DNA from: Roseiflexus sp.
Lineage (GTDB): Bacteria > Chloroflexota > Chloroflexia > Chloroflexales > Roseiflexaceae
Reading direction: 5' to 3'
Assembly: GCA_025062325.1 (NCBI GenBank)
Contig: JANXAL010000116.1
Coordinates: forward strand, 95,695-159,694
DNA length: 64,000 nucleotides
Within the stretch, counting starts at the first letter, position 1; each line of letters opens with the position of its first letter. The translations under genes were made by a program, and so were the position numbers. Below, in pieces: positions 29,916-38,014 of this stretch. The notes under the pieces were generated by a model. It was not told the origin of the DNA and did not search any database. It was given only the letters and a program-made list of their open reading frames with translations.

Positions 29916-30716
29916 CTACTCGACCGCCTTGGCTTCATCCGCCTCCCCGGCGATCGCGCGTTCCGCCACTGCCTGTTCATACGAGCCGCCATGCGTCATA
30001 TCGGCCTGGAGCGACTCACGCCGATTTTGCCCCTCGATGGCGGCATCGGCGATTTTCCCGGCGATCAGACGGATGCTGCGGATTGCATCGTCGTTACACG
30101 GGATGACATAGTCGATCGGCTCTGGATCGCAATTGGTGTCTACCATTGCCACGATCGGAACGCCTACTCTATTGGCTTCCCGAACGGCGAGATTTTCTTT
30201 ATGCGGATCGACGATGAACAATGCGCCCGGCAACCGATCCATCGCTTTCACGCCGCTGAAGACCTTGTTGAGTTTTTCAATCTCCGCCTCGCGTTTGAGC
30301 GCTTCGGCCTTCGTGAGTTTGTTGAATTCGCCGCGGTCGCGCTGTTCTTCGAGATCTTTCAGGTATCGCAATCGCTTGTGGATGGTCACGAAATTGGTCA
30401 GCATCCCCCCCAACCAGCGTTGCGTGACGTAAAACTGCCCGGCGCGCGTCGCCTCTTCGGCGATCGTTTCCTGCGCCTGTTTCTTGGTGCCGACGAACAG
30501 CACCTTCTCACCTGCCGCAACAGTTTCAACAATGAACTGATACGCTGCCGTCAGACCGACGATCGTCTTTTGCAGATCGATGATGTGGATGCCATTGCGC
30601 GCCGTAAAGATGTACGGCCGCATTTTCGGGTTCCACCGCTTGGTCTGATGCCCGAAATGCGCCCCTGCTTCAAGCAGCGCTCGCATCGAAACGAGCCGCT
30701 GCGCTCCCTGAGTCAT
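29916..30716 (-). CDS. rpsB: 30S ribosomal protein S2
   Basis: 266 residues. S2 landmarks: [77 protein letters not shown], and [49 protein letters not shown]. The last 35 residues are an acidic/Ala-rich extension. AAGGAGAG precedes the ATG. It heads the long minus-strand operon behind a clear promoter at 30873-30901, with a leader of about 150 bases that could carry S2 autoregulation. Confidence 0.98.
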   Translation of the reverse strand: MTQGAQRLVSMRALLEAGAHFGHQTKRWNPKMRPYIFTARNGIHIIDLQKTIVGLTAAYQFIVETVAAGEKVLFVGTKKQAQETIAEEATRAGQFYVTQRWLGGMLTNFVTIHKRLRYLKDLEEQRDRGEFNKLTKAEALKREAEIEKLNKVFSGVKAMDRLPGALFIVDPHKENLAVREANRVGVPIVAMVDTNCDPEPIDYVIPCNDDAIRSIRLIAGKIADAAIEGQNRRESLQADMTHGGSYEQAVAERAIAGEADEAKAVE

Positions 30717-30872
30717 ACCTGGCTCTCCTTATGCTTCAGACCCGCAGGCGGCCGCCTGCTGAACGAATCCCTCCACCGCTCCCGTCGATGCCGCACGACC
30801 GGCATGCGCCGGCAGGAGAGGCGGCGATAGAGCGATGTGTGTAATGAAGCGCGCCGCAGCGCGCCGTCTGGT

Positions 30873-30901
30873 AGTATAGCACACAAGCAGGGGGTGGGCA
30901 A
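30873..30901 (-). promoter_or_regulatory. rpsB operon promoter
   Basis: On the minus strand TTGCCC (30901-30896), a 17-base spacer, then TATACT (30878-30873) preceded by TGC, an extended -10. The transcript would start near 30866. Its leader contains the 16-base palindrome GCAGGCGGCCGCCTGC about 25-40 bases before the S2 start. Confidence 0.7.
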
Positions 30902-30915
30902 ATCTCGATGCCGTT

Positions 30916-30944
30916 TTGCACGTTGCCGCACGGTATGGTACGAT
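30916..30944 (+). promoter_or_regulatory. Promoter of the glycosyltransferase gene
   Basis: TTGCAC (30916-30921), 17-base spacer, TACGAT (30939-30944). It lies back-to-back with the rpsB promoter, the two -35 boxes being only 14 bases apart. Confidence 0.5.
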
Positions 30945-30994
30945 GACAGCGAAGCGGATGTACCGTAATCATATCGGCGACGCTGACGTTATTC

Positions 30995-32296
30995 GTGATG
31001 TCCGATGTTCCACAGAGAGAGCCCGCGACTGGCAGCGTTCCGCGGATCCTGTTCGCCATCTCCGATACTGGCGGCGGCCATCGCTCAGGGGCGCAGGCAA
31101 TCGCAGCCGCGATCGCGCAGCGTGTCGGTGATGCGGTCGAAACGTACATCATCGATATCTTTACGCATACTGGCGTTCCGGTCGTGCGGAACGCGCCGGT
31201 CGTCTACGATAAGCTCTCGACGCGCTGGTTGCCGCTCTATGACACCCTCTATCGCCTGACTGACGGTCGGCGGCGGATCGATGCGTTGACGAAAGTCGTC
31301 TATTTCGCAGCGCATCGCAACATTTTGCGCGTGCTGGAGGCTGTCCGTCCGACGCTGGTAGTGTCGGTGCACCCCCTGCTCAACCGTCTGATCGGCAATG
31401 CGCGCCGCACCTATCGCCTCTCATTTCGTTTTATTACTGTTGTGACTGATCTGGTGAGTCTGCACGCATCGTGGGCCGACCCAGATGCAGAGCTGTGCAT
31501 CGTTCCCACCAACGAGGCCTATGAACGAATGCGTCGCCTGGGCATGCCAGAGAGTAAACTAATACGCACTGGCTTCCCTGTCCATCCCAAATTTGCTGCC
31601 TACCATCAGACTCGCGACGCCGCGCGGGCAAACCTTGGTCTTGTGCCGGAGCTGTTTACTGTGCTGGTTACGAGCGGCGGGGTGGGATCCGGTCACATGG
31701 AGCACCTGGTGCGCAACATTCACACGGCGTACCCACAGTTGCAGTTGCTGGTGGTGACAGGGCGGAATACAGCCTTGCGCGAGCGCCTCGAGAAGGGCGG
31801 GTTTGGTCCGAACGTGCACATCTTCGGATTCGTGACGAATATGGAAGAGTTGATGGCCGCCAGCGACATCGTGATCTCGAAGGCTGGTCCTGGCACGCTT
31901 ATGGAGGCGCTGGTCATGCGTCGCCCAGTCATTGTCACGCAGGCGGTCGGCATGCAGGAGCGCGGCAACATTGACTTCGTGCTCAACCACGAACTGGGGT
32001 TGTTCTGTCCATCGATTGATCGTATCGTGCCAGTGCTGGCGGAGTTGATGGAGCCATCGACCTATGCGGCTGTCACGGCGCGTCTGGTTGATGCGGTTCC
32101 GCGCGATGGCGCCGCACAGATCGCCTCCATTCTGCTGGAGCAATTGCACTTGGCGCCACCCGTCCGTCGCCGTCGTCGCCTGCGGTTGCCATCGGTGCGC
32201 CTGCCACGACCGCGTGCGCTCGTGCGGCGGTTGCGTTTGCCGCGCCTCAGAGGGCTGGGACGCTGGCGAAGACCGCCGTCGGGCAGACAGTTATAA
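30995..32296 (+). CDS. Glycosyltransferase of the MGDG synthase/MurG-like (GT28) type with Arg-rich tail
   Basis: 433 residues (GTG at 30995; the next codon is ATG). The N-terminal Rossmann part starts with ILFAISDTGGGHRSGAQAIAAAI, the monogalactosyldiacylglycerol-synthase signature, followed by VVSVHPLLNRLIGNARRTYRLSFRFITVVTDLVSLHASWADPDAELCIVPTNEA. The C-terminal domain has VLVTSGGVGSGHMEHLVRNI and the UDP-sugar site ISKAGPGTLMEALVMRRPVIVTQ. It probably transfers galactose or glucose to diacylglycerol, supplying the glycolipids of phototrophic membranes. The last 50 residues hold about 20 Arg among Leu and Pro, an unusual basic tail that may bind acidic lipids. It is divergent from rpsB. 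Confidence 0.85.
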   Translation: MMSDVPQREPATGSVPRILFAISDTGGGHRSGAQAIAAAIAQRVGDAVETYIIDIFTHTGVPVVRNAPVVYDKLSTRWLPLYDTLYRLTDGRRRIDALTKVVYFAAHRNILRVLEAVRPTLVVSVHPLLNRLIGNARRTYRLSFRFITVVTDLVSLHASWADPDAELCIVPTNEAYERMRRLGMPESKLIRTGFPVHPKFAAYHQTRDAARANLGLVPELFTVLVTSGGVGSGHMEHLVRNIHTAYPQLQLLVVTGRNTALRERLEKGGFGPNVHIFGFVTNMEELMAASDIVISKAGPGTLMEALVMRRPVIVTQAVGMQERGNIDFVLNHELGLFCPSIDRIVPVLAELMEPSTYAAVTARLVDAVPRDGAAQIASILLEQLHLAPPVRRRRRLRLPSVRLPRPRALVRRLRLPRLRGLGRWRRPPSGRQL

Positions 32297-32505
32297 CAAC
32301 GTTGCGCGTTGCAGGTTACGGGTGGCAAGGCGGCGAGTGGGAAGGTGGCGTGTGGTAGCAAAAGAGATTCGCCCGCGCGTTGGGTGCACGATGCACGTTA
32401 CCCGTTGCACGCGCGGAGGTTGTAGGCAGGGAGGTGCGAAGGTTGCAGGTCGGGACTGAAATCCCAACCTCTGACCCCCGCTGAACGCTCTGGACACCGT
32501 CGACC
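32297..32505. repeat. Intergenic stretch of degenerate GGTTGCAGGT/GGGAAGGT phrases
   Basis: About 200 bases with recurring short phrases (GTTGCAGGTTACGGGTGGCA, GAGTGGGAAGGTGGC, GTGCGAAGGTTGCAGGTCGG). Similar phrases recur, mostly inverted, near 48380, 58250-58400 and 60550-60690. No gene or clear hairpin. Confidence 0.45.
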
Positions 32506-32985
32506 ATGACTGAGAGTTCAACCAGACCATCGGATCGACGCTGGTGGATTGCAGGGTTGATCGCCGCAGCGCTTTTGTGCCTATGGTGTGGGGTGTTCGC
32601 CGGTATCGGCGGTTGGGTTGCCGGACGTGACATCGGTCGGCGCGAGGCGCGCCTCGAACTGAGCGCAACTGCCGCGTTGCAACCAGTTCTGCCAGAACTT
32701 GGCGTCCTGGTTACGCGCCTCGACCGCAGCGGTCCGGCAGCGCGCGCTGGCGTGATGCGCGGCGATGTGATTGTAGCGATTGAGGGAGTGTATGTGCAGG
32801 ACGCGCGCGATCTGCGCGATCAACTTGCACGCTATCGTGCAGGCGACGCTGTTCGTCTGACTATTCTCCGCAATCAAGGCGAACAGACGGTAAGCGTGGT
32901 GCTTGGCGCCTTCCCTGGCAATCCGCGGTTACCATATCTTGGCGTGTACTATACCGCTCGTGGTGAAGAACCGGCGGATTTGTGA
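32506..32985 (+). CDS. Membrane-anchored PDZ-domain protein
   Basis: 159 residues. One N-terminal membrane segment (WIAGLIAAALLCLWCGVFAGIGGWVAG, residues 11-37) is followed by a PDZ domain: LGVLVTRLDRSGPAARAGVMRGDVIVAIEGVYVQDARDLRDQLARYRAGDAVRLTILRNQGEQTVSVVLGAFP. It resembles the PDZ part of DegP/HtrA proteases but has no protease domain. It probably binds C-termini of exported or membrane proteins outside the membrane. Its stop overlaps the start of the next gene (TGATG), so it heads a coupled operon with the membrane protein, tyrA, the B12 subunit and meaB. Confidence 0.85.
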   Translation: MTESSTRPSDRRWWIAGLIAAALLCLWCGVFAGIGGWVAGRDIGRREARLELSATAALQPVLPELGVLVTRLDRSGPAARAGVMRGDVIVAIEGVYVQDARDLRDQLARYRAGDAVRLTILRNQGEQTVSVVLGAFPGNPRLPYLGVYYTARGEEPADL

Positions 32986-33611
32986 TGCGCCGTTCTGTCT
33001 CATTCGAGAAGGGTGAAATCGGATCGACGCCGTCGCCTCTCTCGCGACGGATTGTGTTGTTGCTCGCAACGCTCGCTGGCATTTGCTGGGCTGGCGCACT
33101 GACCATGCTAATTTGGGGAGGGGTTGACCGACAGCAACCTTATGATGCCCCAGAGCGCATGGTATATTATATACTGATTATTGCTGCCGCTGCGCTGACG
33201 TTTACGCCGGTAGAGCGCCAGTTTCGCCTGACCGGTCTGGCAGTCGAGGGGGTCTTTGGAACAGCGCTGCTTCTGTATACGCTGGCATTCGTGCCGCCGC
33301 CAACCGCGTGGTTGCTGTCTCCGCCAGACGCGCCGGTGTATGCCGTGATGGCGCTGGCTGTCTTCTGGTTCTGTTCATCGCTTGCAATGCCGCCGCTCTA
33401 TGCCGTAGGGCAACGTCTTTTCCGGCAACGGGCGCGACGCTATGATCGCCGCCGCGCACGACGTCAGGCATATGAGATCGGATTGCTTGCCGCATTCGTG
33501 ATCATTCTGGCAGGCCTGCGGACGCTGACGCCGGTTGCAGTTGCGCTGGTTGTACTGATCATCGGGGTTGCTGAGGTATTGTTTCTGTCATTTATTGAGC
33601 CTGAACCATGA
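32985..33611 (+). CDS. Unknown membrane protein
   Basis: 208 residues from the ATG at 32985; a GTG three bases earlier is equally open. Five or six hydrophobic segments are visible, starting with IVLLLATLAGICWAGALTMLIW and ending with VAVALVVLIIGVAEVLFLSFI, with a basic stretch (RQRARRYDRRRARRQAYE) between the last pair. I do not recognise a family. It overlaps the PDZ gene upstream and tyrA downstream (ATGA), so it is co-translated with both. Confidence 0.7.
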   Translation: MRRSVSFEKGEIGSTPSPLSRRIVLLLATLAGICWAGALTMLIWGGVDRQQPYDAPERMVYYILIIAAAALTFTPVERQFRLTGLAVEGVFGTALLLYTLAFVPPPTAWLLSPPDAPVYAVMALAVFWFCSSLAMPPLYAVGQRLFRQRARRYDRRRARRQAYEIGLLAAFVIILAGLRTLTPVAVALVVLIIGVAEVLFLSFIEPEP

Positions 33612-34594
33612 TCCGGATTGCTATCATCGGCATTGGACTGATCGGCGCGTCCCTTGGCATGGCGCTGCGTTCCGCAAACGAGCGTGAGTCGCCGTTGGGC
33701 GCCATTCATGTGACCGGTTTCGATACCGATGCGCGCGCGCTCGCGGAGGCGCGCGGCCGGCTTGCTATTGATCGTGAGGCGCGCACCCTGGCCGACGCGG
33801 TGCGTGACGCGCACCTGGTCATTGTTGCGGTTCCGGTGCAGACGATTCGGACCGTGTTTGCCGACCTTGCGCCGCTGCTGCCCGCTGGGGCGACGGTCAC
33901 TGACGTGGCAAGCACCAAGACGCAGGTTCTCGCGTGGGCGCGCGAACTGCTGCCCACAACCGTCGACTTCATCGGCGGACATCCGATGGCAGGGAGCGAG
34001 AAGTCCGGTCCTGCCGCCGCATCGCCCGATCTCTTTCGCAATGCCATCTACTGCCTTTCGCCACGCGAGCAGACTCGCGAAACCGCAGTGCGCCTCGTTG
34101 AGGCGATGGTTGAGCAGATCGGCGCGAAACTCTACTATATCGATCCGGTCGAGCACGATGCGTATGTGGCTGGCGTCTCGCATCTGCCGTTCATGCTCTC
34201 GACAGCGCTCATGGACATTGTGAGCCGCAGCCCCGGCTGGCGCGAGATGGCGCCGCTGGCAGCCACCGGCTTCCGTGACGTGACCCGGCTGGCATCGGGC
34301 AGCGCTGAAATGCACCGCGATATCTGCCTCACCAACCGCGAGGCGCTGACGCGCTGGCTCGATGAAATGTCCCAGCGCCTGGCGGAACTGCGGGATCAGG
34401 TTGCCGCCGGGGACGGCGAGGCGCTGCTGGCCTGGTTTCGCCGCGTGAAAGAGGCGCGCGATCAGTGGCTGGCGGAGCGCCCCAATATGCGTCCCGGCGA
34501 GCACGAGTTTCACGCCATGATCGATATCGCATACGAACGACCGGGACTCTTCGGACGCTGGGGTCCCGGATCACGTCAGCGCAAGCAACTGTAA
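33608..34594 (+). CDS. tyrA: Prephenate (arogenate) dehydrogenase
   Basis: 328 residues. NAD(P)-binding GxGxxG motif at the start (IAIIGIGLIGASLGMAL), then VIVAVPVQTIRTVFADLAPLLPAGATVTDVASTKTQ and the substrate-region motif DFIGGHPMAGSEKSGPAAASPDLF, with HDAYVAGVSHLPFMLSTAL in the helical C-terminal domain. It converts prephenate or arogenate towards tyrosine. No ACT domain is present. The start overlaps the upstream membrane-protein stop; the B12-binding gene follows after 12 bases. Confidence 0.95.
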   Translation: MIRIAIIGIGLIGASLGMALRSANERESPLGAIHVTGFDTDARALAEARGRLAIDREARTLADAVRDAHLVIVAVPVQTIRTVFADLAPLLPAGATVTDVASTKTQVLAWARELLPTTVDFIGGHPMAGSEKSGPAAASPDLFRNAIYCLSPREQTRETAVRLVEAMVEQIGAKLYYIDPVEHDAYVAGVSHLPFMLSTALMDIVSRSPGWREMAPLAATGFRDVTRLASGSAEMHRDICLTNREALTRWLDEMSQRLAELRDQVAAGDGEALLAWFRRVKEARDQWLAERPNMRPGEHEFHAMIDIAYERPGLFGRWGPGSRQRKQL

Positions 34595-34606
34595 ATCGAG
34601 GTTCCC

Positions 34607-35011
34607 ATGGATCGTCCAATCCGCGTACTGATCGCAAAACCAGGTCTCGACGGACACGATCGCGGCGCAAAAGTCATCGCCCGAGCGCTACGAGACGCCG
34701 GTATGGAGGTTATCTACACCGGCATCCAGCAGACGCCGCAAATGATTGTCGAGGCGGCGCTGCAGGAGGATGTCGACGTAATTGGTCTTTCGATCCTCTC
34801 CGGCGCTCATATGACCCTGCTGCCGCGCGTAATGGAATTGCTGCGCCATCACGGGATGCATGACGTGCTGGTGGTAGCGGGTGGAATTATTTCCGACGAG
34901 GACGCCCGGATATTGAAAGAGCAGCATGGCATTGCGGAAGTGTACGGCCCCGGCGCTTCGACCCATGAGATTGTGCGCTTCATTCAGGAGCGTTGCAGAA
35001 CGAGGAACTGA
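34607..35011 (+). CDS. Methylmalonyl-CoA mutase small (B12-binding) subunit-type protein
   Basis: 134 residues, a stand-alone cobalamin-binding domain. It has the DxHxxG motif as [10 protein letters not shown], then [35 protein letters not shown] and [30 protein letters not shown]. This is the family that partners separate mutase catalytic subunits of methylmalonyl-CoA or related acyl-CoA mutases. The catalytic subunit is not in this window. meaB follows after 4 bases. A role in the 3-hydroxypropionate bicycle or propionate metabolism is likely but inferred. Confidence 0.93.
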   Translation: MDRPIRVLIAKPGLDGHDRGAKVIARALRDAGMEVIYTGIQQTPQMIVEAALQEDVDVIGLSILSGAHMTLLPRVMELLRHHGMHDVLVVAGGIISDEDARILKEQHGIAEVYGPGASTHEIVRFIQERCRTRN

Positions 35012-35015
35012 TTGC

Positions 35016-35957
35016 GTGGATCTGGCACAGGCGTTGCTGGAAGGCAATCGGCGCGCGTTGGCGCAGGCGCTGACCCTGGTTGAAACCGGCGGTTCGCAGG
35101 CGCGCATCCTGCTTGGCGCCCTGTTCGCCCACACTGGTCGCGCGCATATCGTTGGCGTCACCGGCGCTCCCGGCGCCGGTAAGTCGACGCTGGTCGCCGC
35201 ACTGGCGGCGCACTGGCGACGCGCTGGTCGAACAGTCGGGATTATTGCGGTTGATCCGACATCGCCGTTCACCCGCGGCGCCATCCTGGGCGATCGTATT
35301 CGTATGCAGGCGTTGAGCGGCGATCCTGGCGTATTCATTCGCAGCATGGCCAGTCGGGGGCGATTGGGCGGCATCGCCCGGGCGACCGGCGATGCCATAG
35401 CCGTGCTTGACGCTGCCGGTTTTGATGTGGTGCTGGTCGAGACGGTCGGCGCTGGTCAGGGCGAGGTTGAGATTGCCGCCGCCGCTCATACCACAATTGT
35501 TATCGAGATCCCTGGCGCCGGTGATGATATTCAGGCAATCAAAGCTGGCATTCTCGAAATCGCCGATCTTCTGGTTGTCAACAAAGCTGATCGCAATGGC
35601 GCTGAACAAACTGTGCGCCAGTTGCGCACAATGTTGAGCCTGGCTGATCGTCCTGCCGACGGCTGGACTCCGCCAGTGCTGACCGCGGTTGCCACACGCG
35701 GCGAAGGCATTGAAGCCATTGCAGCAGCAGCCGAACAGCACCTCGTCTACTTGCGCGAAAGCGGGCGCTTCACTGGGCGCGAACAGGAACGCGCTGCGCG
35801 CGAACTGCGGTTAATCTTGCAGGAGACAGCGCTTGAGCGGGTGCGCGCACTCGTCCCGACTTCTGAGTGGGATGCGCTGGTTGCCCAGATCGTCGCGCGT
35901 ACGCTCGATCCGTATGCCGCTGCGAATCAGTTGCTTGATCGCGCATTATCCCACTAG
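35016..35957 (+). CDS. meaB: Methylmalonyl-CoA mutase-associated GTPase MeaB
   Basis: 313 residues from the GTG at 35016, with GAGGA ten bases upstream. A longer frame opens at 34926 but lies inside the mutase subunit gene. G-protein motifs: P-loop HIVGVTGAPGAGKSTLVAAL, IAVDPTSPFTRGAILGDRIRMQ, DVVLVETVGAGQGE and LLVVNKADRNGAE. MeaB protects and reloads the B12 cofactor of methylmalonyl-CoA-type mutases using GTP. Tight linkage to the B12-binding subunit supports this. Confidence 0.95.
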   Translation: MDLAQALLEGNRRALAQALTLVETGGSQARILLGALFAHTGRAHIVGVTGAPGAGKSTLVAALAAHWRRAGRTVGIIAVDPTSPFTRGAILGDRIRMQALSGDPGVFIRSMASRGRLGGIARATGDAIAVLDAAGFDVVLVETVGAGQGEVEIAAAAHTTIVIEIPGAGDDIQAIKAGILEIADLLVVNKADRNGAEQTVRQLRTMLSLADRPADGWTPPVLTAVATRGEGIEAIAAAAEQHLVYLRESGRFTGREQERAARELRLILQETALERVRALVPTSEWDALVAQIVARTLDPYAAANQLLDRALSH

Positions 35958-36044
35958 GAGGATAGGAGGTCTGCCTGAATATCTGAGGCCGCGCGTCGTG
36001 GCAAGCGAAGTGACGCGATCTACCTGCTCGAGCGGGTTTCTCAG

Positions 36045-36112
36045 AAAAGTTGACGCAAAGGCGCGAAGACGCAAAGGCAGGGAGTGCAAGGCTATGCGTC
36101 TTTGCGTCTTCG
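36045..36112. repeat. Palindromic repeat, AAAAGTTGACG family
   Basis: Lead sequence AAAAGTTGACG (36045-36055) identical to that at 17408, followed by 13-base arms CGAAGACGCAAAG (36064-36076) and CTTTGCGTCTTCG (36100-36112). It lies 88 bases after the meaB stop and may end that transcript. Confidence 0.6.
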
Positions 36113-36302
36113 TGTTAAGAGCAATGCCGTTGAGAAGATCGCTTCGGCGCCGGCGTGCCTTGCAATGACGACAGGGCATGGTTCCGGACAGATGTGAAAT
36201 CAGTACTCTTGGGGAATGCCATGCGCGTCTTAGGTATGGTATAACCAACACTGGCACTGTTGAGACGCCGTTGACACATCGCTGTTTCAGGAAGAGGTCT
36301 GC

Positions 36303-36821
36303 ATGGAACATCACGCTGCGTTCGACTACATCCGCGATCTCCTGACCCTGCCGGAAGTCGTCGAAACACGCCACCATATGCATCACAGCATTCCCAAACA
36401 TGATCATCTGACCCGTTCGGTCCGCATGTCATACCATCTGAGCCGGTTGCTGCGCGCTGATGTTCGCACCTGTGTGCGCGCCGCGATGCTCCACGACATC
36501 AACTCGCGCGCGGGCACGTTGACGACGCACGGACAGTTGGCGGCGCGTTGGGCTGCCGAAAAAGGCGAAGACCCGGCAGTCTGCGCAGCGATTGAGAGTC
36601 ACATGTATCCGCTCGGTCCGGCGCCTGCATCACGCGAGGCGTGGGTGCTGGTGCTGGCTGATAAAGCCGCGTCACTGGGGGACATCAAGCAGTTCCTGGT
36701 AGGACTGATCGACGGGAGCAGCTTAGCGAATCGCCGTCGCCTGAAAGAAACCGATCCCCACTATCGGCAGCGAGCCCGGCGGCGCCTGTTCCGACGCTGG
36801 TGCGCACGGTGTACGCCGTAG
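36303..36821 (+). CDS. HD-domain phosphohydrolase-like protein
   Basis: 172 residues, ATG preceded by GGAAGAGG. The HD-domain metal ligands are visible as HDHLTRSVRMSYHLSRLL, AAMLHDINSRAG (the HD pair) and IESHMYPLG, with a final LVLADKAA. HD proteins hydrolyse nucleotides or other phosphate compounds; the closest resemblance is to small stand-alone HD enzymes. The C-terminus is strongly basic (RRLKETDPHYRQRARRRLFRRW). Substrate unknown. It is a single gene, convergent with the aminotransferase only 5 bases away. Confidence 0.85.
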   Translation: MEHHAAFDYIRDLLTLPEVVETRHHMHHSIPKHDHLTRSVRMSYHLSRLLRADVRTCVRAAMLHDINSRAGTLTTHGQLAARWAAEKGEDPAVCAAIESHMYPLGPAPASREAWVLVLADKAASLGDIKQFLVGLIDGSSLANRRRLKETDPHYRQRARRRLFRRWCARCTP

Positions 36822-36826
36822 CTTCG

Positions 36827-37993
36827 TTACGCAACCGCTGTTATAGCTTCTCCCAGACGTCGCGCCGCTTCGATAAGCTGATGAGGCGGGTACAGGCTAA
36901 ACGCCAGACGCAGGGTGTTGTGTCGCGGTTCGTTGAGATAAAAACGCGATCCGGGAAGGTACGCAACGCCTGCCTGTTCGGCATGCGGCAGTAACGCTCC
37001 GGCGTCGATCCCTTCTGGTAATTCCACCCACTGAAAGAACCCGCCGCCCGGTACAGTAAAGCGGCATCCTGGCGGCAAATGATCGCGCAGGCCGCCTGCG
37101 AGCGCATCGCGCCGCTCGCGATAGGTGGCGCACAGGTGCGCCACTGTTGCATCGAAATCGCCGGATGCACAGACTTCGGCAACCGTTAACGCCACGAACG
37201 GATTGAGCCCGCCGCCGCTATCGAGCAATCCGCTGCCAATCAGTCGTTGCGTCAGCAACGCATCAGAGGTCAGATAGCCGAGACGCAACCCCGGCGCAAG
37301 CGATTTTGAGAAGGACCCGATACGCGCCACTGTACCCGGCGGCGCTATGCTCCACACTGATGGCGGCGCGGGAGCGTCGTAACTCAGTTCGCGGTACACA
37401 TCATCCTCAACCAGCAGCACACCGTGCTCTGCCGCGACTGTCGCCAGCGCCCTGCGGCGTTCGAGACTCATGCACGAGCCAGTCGGGTTGTGGTGTGTGG
37501 GAACACAGTAGAGCATGCGCGCTCGTTTGCCACACCGCGCCAACTGCGCCAGCAACGTCTCCAGCATATCAATATTAATACCGTTGGCATCTGCTGGAAT
37601 GGCGACTAGTTCCAGTGGATGGTCGCGCAGGATGCGCACTGCCAAGTGATACGTTGGCGACTCGACCAACACCGTGTCGCCAGGGGTTGTGCAAAGCGTA
37701 CAGAGCAGGTCGAGCGCCTGTGATGCGCCAGCAGTGATCACGACGTCGGTCGGCTCAGGTGCGCGTGCATCGGTGTGGGCAAGGCGGGTGCAGATCCACT
37801 CGATTAGCGGCCCGGGTCCGCGTTCAGCGCCATACGTAAGGGCTTCGGCGCCATAGCGTTCAAGCACTGTTGCTGTGGCGCGCCGCAGCGCCGCCACCGG
37901 CAGCACAGCAGGATCGGGATGTCCCCAACTAAGGTCAAGAATACCGGGACGGTGAACGATTTGAAGAATAGGGAGCACGGGCGACTGACGCAT
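36827..37993 (-). CDS. PLP-dependent class I/II aminotransferase
   Basis: 388 residues. Fold-type I motifs: VVITAGASQALDLLCTLCTTPGDTVLVESPTYHLAVRIL, CVPTHHNPTGSCMSLERR, LVEDDVYRELSYD and the PLP-binding Lys in GSFSKSLAPGLRLGYL. The sequence resembles 2-aminoadipate/valine-pyruvate-type and MocR-like aminotransferase domains but has no DNA-binding N-terminal domain. Substrate is not determined. It begins 21 bases after the large histidine kinase and may share its transcript. Confidence 0.9.
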   Translation of the reverse strand: MRQSPVLPILQIVHRPGILDLSWGHPDPAVLPVAALRRATATVLERYGAEALTYGAERGPGPLIEWICTRLAHTDARAPEPTDVVITAGASQALDLLCTLCTTPGDTVLVESPTYHLAVRILRDHPLELVAIPADANGINIDMLETLLAQLARCGKRARMLYCVPTHHNPTGSCMSLERRRALATVAAEHGVLLVEDDVYRELSYDAPAPPSVWSIAPPGTVARIGSFSKSLAPGLRLGYLTSDALLTQRLIGSGLLDSGGGLNPFVALTVAEVCASGDFDATVAHLCATYRERRDALAGGLRDHLPPGCRFTVPGGGFFQWVELPEGIDAGALLPHAEQAGVAYLPGSRFYLNEPRHNTLRLAFSLYPPHQLIEAARRLGEAITAVA

Positions 37994-38014
37994 TTAGAGA
38001 GCACATCACGTGTT

